Below are positions 1 to 5,022 of a DNA stretch of 5,022 bases, one piece after another. The notes under the pieces are model-generated. The model was not told the DNA's origin. It was given only the letters and a program-made list of their open reading frames with translations, and did no database searches. The translations under genes and the position numbers were made by a program. The stretch lies in assembly GCA_013821585.1 (NCBI GenBank), contig JACDGO010000192.1:1-5022 (forward strand). Reading direction: 5' to 3'. Source of the DNA: Sphingomonadaceae bacterium. GTDB lineage: Bacteria; Pseudomonadota; Alphaproteobacteria; Sphingomonadales; Sphingomonadaceae. Within the stretch, counting starts at the first letter, position 1, and each line of letters opens with the position of its first letter.

Positions 1-453
1 GTGCGGCTTCAGATTCTCCCAGATACAGTCGGCGACCTGCGCGGTCAGCCGCTCCTGCACCTGCAGCCGCCGCGCGAAACCGTTGAGCACGCGCGCGAGC
101 TTCGAGATGCCGACGACGCGGTCTCTGGGCAGATAGGCGATCGCAGCCTTGCCGATGATCGGCGCCATATGGTGCTCGCAATGCGACTGGAACGGGATGT
201 CCTTGAGCAGGACGACCTCGTCATAGCCGCCGACCTCCTCGAAGGTGCGCGACAGGTGCTGCGACGGGTCTTCGTCATAGCCCGCGCAATATTCGCTCCA
301 GGCCCGTGCAACGCGGCCGGGCGTGTCGAGCAGACCCTCGCGCGCCGGGTCGTCGCCGGTCCAGCGGATCAGCGTGCGGATCGCCTCGGCGACATCCTCG
401 GGGACGGCGACCTTGGCCGATTCGCCGGCGGGAGTCAGATCTGGCACGGCCAT
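1..453 (-). CDS. folE: GTP cyclohydrolase I, N-terminal part (runs off left edge)
   Basis: This cytoplasmic enzyme converts GTP to 7,8-dihydroneopterin triphosphate and formate, the first step of tetrahydrofolate and pterin synthesis. The first 151 codons are visible with no stop; the family is usually about 200 residues, so roughly 50 are missing. Reading leftward from ATG at 453, I see the N-terminal helix and the [13 protein letters not shown] block (about residues 38-50), then [21 protein letters not shown]. In that block C92 and H95 match the zinc ligands Cys110 and His113 of the E. coli enzyme, and H94 matches catalytic His112. [11 protein letters not shown] and QVQERLT (131-137) follow; the third zinc ligand lies outside the window. 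The CEHH motif marks the zinc-dependent type I enzyme rather than the FolE2 family. The ATG lacks a visible Shine-Dalgarno and the frame stays open upstream, so the start rests on family alignment. The gene is divergent from the receptor gene. Confidence 0.96.
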   Translation of the reverse strand, partial: MAVPDLTPAGESAKVAVPEDVAEAIRTLIRWTGDDPAREGLLDTPGRVARAWSEYCAGYDEDPSQHLSRTFEEVGGYDEVVLLKDIPFQSHCEHHMAPIIGKAAIAYLPRDRVVGISKLARVLNGFARRLQVQERLTAQVADCIWENLKPH

Positions 454-580
454 GCCGGGCAGCTTGGCGCGGAGGGGGCGGCCTGCCAAGCCCTTTCGCC
501 TGACGTTACGGCAACCGCGCTTACCGCGGACCAAGAAAAGTAGCGGTTTGAAACTCGACCTGTGTGAAGTTTTTCCGCCA

Positions 581-609
581 TTGACGCCCGCGTCAGGCGA
601 GCGCAGAAT
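581..609 (+). promoter_or_regulatory. Candidate sigma70-type promoter for the receptor gene
   Basis: A -35-like TTGACG (581-586) and a -10-like CAGAAT (604-609) are separated by 17 bases. Transcription would start near 616, leaving a leader of about 65 bases before ATG 680. The -35 fits well and the -10 is weak, so this is the best match in the gap rather than a proven promoter. A second pair in the AT-richer stretch, TTGAAA (548-553) with TTTTCC (571-576), is poorer. I found no convincing promoter for folE on the other strand. Confidence 0.35.
582..595. promoter_or_regulatory. Perfect 6-bp inverted repeat overlapping the -35 element
   Basis: TGACGC (582-587) and GCGTCA (590-595) are exact reverse complements around a CC spacer, and the left arm lies on the candidate -35 box. 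A dimeric repressor bound here would block RNA polymerase, which makes it a possible operator. The arms are short for a GC-rich genome, and the flanking CGCC (576-579) and GGCG (596-599) extend the symmetry only with a 2-base offset. The regulator is unknown. Confidence 0.3.
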
Positions 610-641
610 CGCGTCGAAACGGTGCGAAGACAGCGCCGATC

Positions 642-659
642 GCCGACCGTTCGGTCGGC
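642..659. promoter_or_regulatory. 18-bp palindrome in the receptor leader, possible operator
   Basis: GCCGACCG (642-649), a TT centre and CGGTCGGC (652-659) form a perfect inverted repeat with 8-bp arms. The core ACCGTTCGGT resembles the ACCGNNCGGT-like palindromes bound by some TetR-family dimers; that link is inference. It ends 20 bases before the start codon, between the candidate promoter and the ribosome binding site. It could act as a downstream roadblock operator, or as RNA it could fold into a short hairpin directly before the Shine-Dalgarno. There is no T-tract, so a terminator is unlikely. Confidence 0.5.
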
Positions 660-662
660 TTC

Positions 663-672
663 AGGGGAGGGA
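663..672 (+). promoter_or_regulatory. Strong ribosome binding site of the receptor gene
   Basis: AGGGGAGGGA is an extended Shine-Dalgarno whose last base lies 7 bases before ATG 680. An in-frame TGA at 674-676, two codons before the ATG, excludes any start further upstream, so the receptor start is fixed by sequence. Confidence 0.85.
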
Positions 673-679
673 TTGATCC

Positions 680-3600
680 ATGCGGAAGCTCCAGTTGTTC
701 GGCGCGTCGGCGATCGCGTTGCTCGCGGCCCATCCGGCCTATGCCCAAACCGCGCCGGCCCAGGCCGGGGAGTCGGCATCGTCGACGGATTCCGGCATCA
801 CCGACATCATCGTCACCGCCCAGCGCCAGTCGGAAAGCCTCCAGACCGTGCCGATCGCGGTCTCGGCCTTCACCGCCGAAAACCTCAAGGCGCAGCAGAT
901 CAACACGACGAGCGACCTTCAGCTTACCCTGCCCAACATCACTTTCAGCAAGGGCAACTTCACTTCGTCGTCGAGCTTCACGATCCGCGGCATCGGCGAC
1001 CTCTGCGTCGGCGTCACTTGCGACGCGGCGACGGCGATCCACGTCAACGACATCCCGATCCAAGGCTCGCCGATCTTTCAGAACGAATATTTCGATGTCG
1101 AGCGTATTGAAGTCCTGCGAGGCCCGCAGGGCACCTTGTTCGGCCGTAACGCGACGGCGGGCGTGATCAACTTCATCACCGCCAAACCCGACCTGTCGGG
1201 TTTCCACGCTTCGGCAGAGGGTGAATACGGCAATTACAACAGCTATCGCGTGAAAGGCATGGTCAACGTGCCGCTGGGCGAGGTGTTCGGCGTCCGTCTC
1301 GCCGGCTATTACCTGAAGCGCGACGGCTTCACACGCAATCTATTCACCAACAGCCAGATCGACGGACGCGACCAGTTCGACATCCGCGGATCGATCCGCT
1401 TTCAGCCGGATCCGGACACTACGCTCGACATCGTCGCGCATTATTTCCGCGAAAACGACGATCGCTCGCGCATTCAGAAACAGCTTTGCCATCGTGACCC
1501 GACCGGGGTGCTCGGCTGCTTGCCCGACCGCACCGGCTTCGAGCAGCTCAACGGCGATTCCACGCTCGCCGCCATCCTGACCTCGCGCGAGTTCATCGGC
1601 GTCGCGCTGGGCGCGTTGGGGCCGCTCTTCCAGCCCTTGGCGCTCGGCAGCGTCTATCAGACCGACGGCGACGTCTACACGGGCTTCACCAATCCCGCCA
1701 ACGTTCGCACCGTCAACATCGACTCGCCGCCTCGCTTCAGAACGAACGAGAAGCAGGTTCTGGCGACGCTCAATCATGATTTCGGCAAGGTCGCGGTCAA
1801 GATCGACGGCGGCTACACCGAGGGATCCACGGACTCGACGGTCGACTACAACGTGGGCATCGAACGCTCGCTGGCGAACAATCCGGGACTTATCGCGCTG
1901 GCGGCCAATGCCGCCGCTCCGGGAGCGGCATTTCCCGGCGGCGTGAACCCCTTTACCAATCTGGCGGCGGCGCTTATTCCGAGCGGCCCCGGCGGACCAT
2001 TTTGTCAGTCGCTGGCCGAATCGACCGGAACCGGCGTCTTCGGCGGGCATAGCGTATGCGCGCCGACAAGCCTCGATTTCGACCGGTCGAACGCTTCCGG
2101 CAAGCAATGGACCGTCGAAGGAATCGCCACGACCAAATTCGACGGAATGTTCAACTTCCTGATCGGCGGCATCTATCTCGACAACAAGGTCCGCAACAAC
2201 GAATATTACGTCAATTCGTTCGCGCTCGATTATGCCGCCGGCCTGCTCGGCGCGGCCAGCGCGATCGGGTCGCGGGCGGCGGGAGCGCCGATCCCCAATG
2301 TCTATCGCGGCACGCCGTTCTACGACAATGATTCCCGATTCTATCATTTGAAGTCGTACGGCATCTTCGGGGAAGCCTATGTCAACTTCAGCGATTCGCT
2401 GAAGCTGACGCTGGGCGGGCGGTATAATCACGACAGCAAATATTATGTCGCGCGGACAACGTTGTTCAACGACTCGAACGGCACGGGTGCGCTGGTTCCC
2501 TATGCCGCGCCCGACTTTACTCAGGCGCTCAATTACGCCGCGCTTGACTATGATTCGACAGTCGCCGGCAACCAGTTGTTCGCCGTCAACCGCGTCACTT
2601 TCGGTCGCGGCACGGGCCGCGCGGTGCTCGATTGGCAGATCACTTCGCACAACCTGCTCTACGCGTCCTATTCGCGCGGCTATAAATCGGGCGGCATCAA
2701 CCCGCCGCTCTCGCCGATCTTCGCGGTTCCGACGACGTTCGGGCCCGAGACGGTCAATGCGTTCGAGATCGGCACCAAGAACACCTTCCTCGACGGCACG
2801 CTTCGGCTCAACCTCACGGGCTTCTACTATCAGTACAAGTCGCTTCAGCTGAGCCGCATCGTCGCGCGAACCTCGGTCAATGACAATGTCGATGCGAAGA
2901 TTTACGGGCTCGAGGCCGAGGCGCTAATCAAACCGTCGCGCAGCGTGCTCGTGAATTTGAACGCGAGCTATCTGCACACCAAGGTCTCGACCGACAAGTT
3001 CCTCGGCAACCCGCAAGACCCCTCGGGGGGCCGCGCCGACGCCGTCATCATCAAGGACGTCACCAACGCATCGAATTGCGCGGTGGGGTCGAACACCGGC
3101 AACGCGGCGCTTTCGAACGCGTTCGTCGGCGCAATCAACGGCGGGATCGGCGCGAGCGTCGGCAACCCCGCGCTGCTGCGCCCGCCGACGCCGATCCCCG
3201 GAACGAACACGACCGGCGCGTTCTCGGTCTGCTCGGCTTTGCAGGCCTCGATCGCGACGCCTTCGGCCGCGCTCAGCGCGGCGTTCAACGGCGGAGCGGC
3301 GGGACCGCTTCCCTTCACGCTCTATCCAAGCGGTGTGCCGGTAAACATCCGCGGAAATCAACTGCCGCAGTCGCCGAACTACAAGTTCGCGGCGGGTGTC
3401 CAATACACCGGCGAGTTCAGCCGCGGGTGGTCGATCGTTCCGCGTTTCGACCTCACCTACACCGGAGGATATTTCGGGAGCATCTTCAATCAGAATATCA
3501 ATCGCATCCAGGGCTACGTGGTGCTGAATTCGCAGATCACGCTGAACGGCCCCGAGGATCGCTGGTTCGTCCGCGCGTTCGTCCAGAACCTCACGAACAA

Positions 3601-3709
3601 CAACGCGATCACGGGCCTCTATGTCACCGATCAGTCGTCGGGCCTGTTCACCAACGCGTTCACGCTCGAGCCGCGCCGCTACGGCATCGCCGCAGGCGTG
3701 AAGTTCTAG
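680..3709 (+). CDS. TonB-dependent outer-membrane receptor, ligand unknown
   Basis: This 1009-residue protein is an outer-membrane active transporter energised by TonB-ExbB-ExbD. Residues 1-22 are a Sec signal peptide (positive MRK, hydrophobic core, cleavage after AYA before Q23). A short linker leads to the TonB box DIIVTA (42-47), so there is no N-terminal secretin/TonB signalling domain and it is probably not a transducer. The plug spans about 50-167: VPIAVSAF (57-64), RGIG (103-106), and IEVLRGPQGTLFGRNATAG (143-161) followed by VINFIT. The rest is the barrel, with alternating strands and long Gly/Ala/Pro-rich loops, the late family motif RGNQLP (891-896), and a terminal Phe (VKF), as expected for BAM insertion. 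Eight cysteines occur as four local pairs (109/114, 270/280, 442/460, 800/851). Its size is within the range of large sphingomonad receptors. No linked transporter, sigma/anti-sigma pair or catabolic gene identifies the substrate. Its stop overlaps that of the converging flavoprotein gene. Confidence 0.95.
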   Translation: MRKLQLFGASAIALLAAHPAYAQTAPAQAGESASSTDSGITDIIVTAQRQSESLQTVPIAVSAFTAENLKAQQINTTSDLQLTLPNITFSKGNFTSSSSFTIRGIGDLCVGVTCDAATAIHVNDIPIQGSPIFQNEYFDVERIEVLRGPQGTLFGRNATAGVINFITAKPDLSGFHASAEGEYGNYNSYRVKGMVNVPLGEVFGVRLAGYYLKRDGFTRNLFTNSQIDGRDQFDIRGSIRFQPDPDTTLDIVAHYFRENDDRSRIQKQLCHRDPTGVLGCLPDRTGFEQLNGDSTLAAILTSREFIGVALGALGPLFQPLALGSVYQTDGDVYTGFTNPANVRTVNIDSPPRFRTNEKQVLATLNHDFGKVAVKIDGGYTEGSTDSTVDYNVGIERSLANNPGLIALAANAAAPGAAFPGGVNPFTNLAAALIPSGPGGPFCQSLAESTGTGVFGGHSVCAPTSLDFDRSNASGKQWTVEGIATTKFDGMFNFLIGGIYLDNKVRNNEYYVNSFALDYAAGLLGAASAIGSRAAGAPIPNVYRGTPFYDNDSRFYHLKSYGIFGEAYVNFSDSLKLTLGGRYNHDSKYYVARTTLFNDSNGTGALVPYAAPDFTQALNYAALDYDSTVAGNQLFAVNRVTFGRGTGRAVLDWQITSHNLLYASYSRGYKSGGINPPLSPIFAVPTTFGPETVNAFEIGTKNTFLDGTLRLNLTGFYYQYKSLQLSRIVARTSVNDNVDAKIYGLEAEALIKPSRSVLVNLNASYLHTKVSTDKFLGNPQDPSGGRADAVIIKDVTNASNCAVGSNTGNAALSNAFVGAINGGIGASVGNPALLRPPTPIPGTNTTGAFSVCSALQASIATPSAALSAAFNGGAAGPLPFTLYPSGVPVNIRGNQLPQSPNYKFAAGVQYTGEFSRGWSIVPRFDLTYTGGYFGSIFNQNINRIQGYVVLNSQITLNGPEDRWFVRAFVQNLTNNNAITGLYVTDQSSGLFTNAFTLEPRRYGIAAGVKF
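3706..3709. other. Shared CTAG holding the stop codons of two convergent genes
   Basis: The palindromic CTAG reads TAG on the plus strand (3707-3709), ending the receptor, and TAG on the minus strand (3708-3706), ending the flavoprotein. The two coding regions overlap by these four bases, so any transcript reaching past one stop is antisense to the other gene. Confidence 0.95.
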
Positions 3710-4974
3710 GCGGGATTGGGCGCTGGCGCGATCTCGCGCGCCAGCGCCATCCCCTGACGGATGCATTCGTCCGAATTGACGTAGGACCACGCGCCGAAGC
3801 GGCCGATTGATCGAATGCCGACGGTCGCGAGCCAGCCGCGCACCATGTCCCGAAGCGCGCGACGGTCGTGGGTATAGAGCGGATAGCCGTGCTCGACGTC
3901 GATCGCGCGCGTTTCGATCACGTCGGCCCGGCGGATGAACCCCGCGGACGCCAGCCAGTCGACCGTGCCCGCGATGAGCGACGCATCGTCACCGACCTTC
4001 TTGTGCGGCGAATGCGCGATCTCGGCGATGATCGCCTGCACCGGACGCTTTCGCAGCGCGGGCGACGCGGTGTGATTGAACGCGACCTTGTGCGGCGGAA
4101 TTGCCGGGTCGGCGATATAGACGCGGTGCGGCGCATCGCCGGGGTCGCCCGCGGCGAGGATATGCAGAATCTTCAAGCGGATATGCTTCAGCCCGGCGAC
4201 CGCATCGAGGACGGGTTCGGGGCAACCGCCGACCATTCGCGTCAGCTCGGTCAGCGGCATCGTCGATACGAGTTGCGACCAGCAGCGCTCCTCGCCGTCC
4301 GCGGTCCGCAGCGTGCGTGCCTCCGGATCGACGGCGACGACGCGCTTGCCGAAGGCGATATCCAGCCCTTTCGCTATCTTGCGGAAAATGGCGCCGAAGC
4401 CGCCCTCGGCCGGATAGCCGACATGCGTGCCATCGCCGAGCGGCTTGCGCGCCGCCTTTCCCTCGCTGCCCGCGATCCGCTCGCCGACCCAGTCGCACGC
4501 GATGTCACGCAGGTCGTGCGCCCACAGCTTGCGGTTATAGGGCAGCAGGAAATGCCGCGCGACGCCCGCGCCGAAGCGCGCGACCAGCCAGTCCTCGAGG
4601 TTTTCCTCCTCGTCGCGCCCGTCGCGCGAACCGGCGCGGCATTCGGCGACCACAGCGGCGTCGGGCAGCGCACCGAAATGCGCCTGAAACGGATAAGGAA
4701 TCAGCGCGCCGTCGAACCAGACGCGCGCGTCGCGCCGCTGCTCGTGCCAGTTGCCGCGCATAAGCTTGTATACGAAGCCCGCTACTTCGGCGTGCGGCGT
4801 GTGGAACGAATGTCCGCCGACATCGAATACGCCGCCGCCGAATTCGATCGAACGGCAAAGTCCGCCGACCTCGTGCGACGCCTCGAGGATCAACGAAGGT
4901 CCGGAATAGTGACGCGCGAGCGCGAGCCCGGCCGGCCCCGCGCCGATGACGACCAGGCTTGGGTCGCCGTTCAC
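3706..4974 (-). CDS. FAD-dependent oxidoreductase, UDP-galactopyranose mutase-like
   Basis: A 422-residue flavoprotein, cytosolic (no signal peptide or membrane segment). The N-terminus carries a Rossmann FAD site, VVIGAGPAG (8-16), with acidic E31 ending the second strand (LILEAS), then VGGLCRS (36-42) and FDVGGH (50-55). Next come EQRRDARVWFDG and PYPFQ (93-97), LLPYNRKLWA (143-152), CDWVGERIA, YPAEGGFGAIF (187-197), LVSTMPL (235-241), HGYPLYTHD (362-370), and GRFGAW (391-396) in the C-terminal FAD region. This order closely recalls eukaryotic-type UDP-galactopyranose mutases, where the gating His lies in DVGGH and the motifs PYPFQ, PYNxKxWA and GRFGxW are shared. At 422 residues it is shorter than the fungal enzymes (about 510). 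The likely role is a nucleotide-sugar mutase or a related amine-oxidase-fold reaction in surface polysaccharide synthesis; annotation as a protoporphyrinogen-oxidase-like protein is an alternative. The start is GTG at 4974, five codons before the first FAD strand, and overlaps the upstream stop as GTGA. Confidence 0.8.
   Translation of the reverse strand: MNGDPSLVVIGAGPAGLALARHYSGPSLILEASHEVGGLCRSIEFGGGVFDVGGHSFHTPHAEVAGFVYKLMRGNWHEQRRDARVWFDGALIPYPFQAHFGALPDAAVVAECRAGSRDGRDEEENLEDWLVARFGAGVARHFLLPYNRKLWAHDLRDIACDWVGERIAGSEGKAARKPLGDGTHVGYPAEGGFGAIFRKIAKGLDIAFGKRVVAVDPEARTLRTADGEERCWSQLVSTMPLTELTRMVGGCPEPVLDAVAGLKHIRLKILHILAAGDPGDAPHRVYIADPAIPPHKVAFNHTASPALRKRPVQAIIAEIAHSPHKKVGDDASLIAGTVDWLASAGFIRRADVIETRAIDVEHGYPLYTHDRRALRDMVRGWLATVGIRSIGRFGAWSYVNSDECIRQGMALAREIAPAPNPA
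3719..3748. terminator. 12-bp GC-rich hairpin after the convergent stops, terminator-like without T-tract
   Basis: GGCGCTGGCGCG (3719-3730) and CGCGCCAGCGCC (3737-3748) are exact reverse complements around a 6-base loop, ATCTCG. On the plus strand the stem begins 9 bases after the receptor stop; on the minus strand it lies within the last codons of the flavoprotein. No T-run follows on either side, so it is not a classical intrinsic terminator. It could still stop or pause polymerase in both directions, or protect the receptor mRNA 3' end. The same bases encode the Ala/Pro-rich tail of the flavoprotein, which may explain part of the symmetry. Confidence 0.5.
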
Positions 4975-5022
4975 ATCCGCAGCATGTCAAAATCGGCCTG
5001 CGCCTCTGGCCCGACCGTGATG
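4971..5022 (-). CDS. C-terminal end of an unidentified upstream gene (partial)
   Basis: Reading leftward from the right edge, an open frame encodes 16 residues, ITVGPEAQADFDMLRM, and stops at TGA (4973-4971). The TGA overlaps the flavoprotein's GTG start in the sequence GTGA, an arrangement typical of co-transcribed, translationally coupled genes and the main reason to believe this frame is coding. Too little is visible to name the product. The neighbour suggests a nucleotide-sugar or polysaccharide enzyme, but that is only inference from context. Confidence 0.6.
   Translation of the reverse strand, partial: ITVGPEAQADFDMLRM

Noticed and set aside
1..543. Open frame of 180 codons on the plus strand
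   Set aside because: It is antisense to folE, whose minus-strand translation matches the family throughout. The peptide has no recognisable domain and results from GC-rich codon bias.
642..659. Intrinsic terminator or attenuator in the receptor leader
   Set aside because: The symmetry has only a 2-base centre and no T-tract follows, since the ribosome binding site comes directly after it. An operator explains it better.
593..1207. Open frame of 204 codons on the minus strand across the receptor start
   Set aside because: It covers the receptor's Shine-Dalgarno and signal peptide region. Its Arg/Asp-rich composition fits a GC-bias shadow.
1340..2650. Open frame of 436 codons on the minus strand inside the receptor gene
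   Set aside because: It is a mirror of the receptor's codon bias: Arg/Val/Asp/Ala-rich, with no recognisable domain, while the plus-strand frame matches the receptor from signal peptide to terminal Phe.
3076..3330. Possible repeat or mobile insertion in the low-complexity part of the receptor
   Set aside because: The Gly/Ala/Asn-rich stretch stays in frame, has no flanking repeats and fits a long loop between barrel strands, bracketed by C800 and C851.
2924..3790. Open frame of 288 codons on the minus strand across the convergent junction
   Set aside because: It overlaps two well-supported genes, has Arg-rich low-complexity composition and shows no motif. It is a shadow frame.
4101..4763. 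Open frame of 220 codons on the plus strand opposite the flavoprotein
   Set aside because: It is extremely Arg/Ala/Pro-rich and antisense to a clear FAD enzyme, with no domain.

Overview
The window looks like chromosomal DNA of an alphaproteobacterium, most likely of the order Sphingomonadales. The basis is high GC content with strong third-position GC bias (which leaves long open shadow frames on non-coding strands), a FolE sequence of the sphingomonad type, and a roughly 1,000-residue TonB-dependent receptor of the kind that is abundant in that group. The order is inferred from remembered family resemblance, not from a search.

Layout: (1) Positions 1-453, minus strand: the N-terminal 151 codons of folE, GTP cyclohydrolase I, running off the left edge. 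(2) Positions 454-679: a divergent intergenic region holding a possible sigma70-type promoter, two short perfect inverted repeats and a strong ribosome binding site for the rightward gene. (3) Positions 680-3709, plus strand: one complete TonB-dependent outer-membrane receptor, with signal peptide, TonB box, plug and barrel. (4) Positions 3706-4974, minus strand: a complete FAD-dependent oxidoreductase resembling UDP-galactopyranose mutase of the eukaryotic type. (5) Positions 4971-5022, minus strand: the last 16 codons of an unidentified upstream gene, overlapping the flavoprotein start by GTGA.

The receptor and the flavoprotein converge so tightly that both stop codons lie in one palindromic CTAG. 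A 12-bp GC-rich hairpin sits just beyond it, inside the end of the flavoprotein gene. The flavoprotein and its upstream neighbour are probably co-transcribed and translationally coupled, while folE and the receptor are transcribed away from each other.

I see no evidence that the genes form one pathway: folE makes the first tetrahydrofolate/pterin precursor, the receptor imports an unknown ligand, and the flavoprotein probably acts on a nucleotide sugar or a related substrate. I found no RNA gene, mobile element, CRISPR array or clear new system. The most interesting points are the regulatory palindromes before the receptor, the shared-stop convergence with its hairpin, the four cysteine pairs of the receptor, and the unresolved substrate of the flavoprotein.
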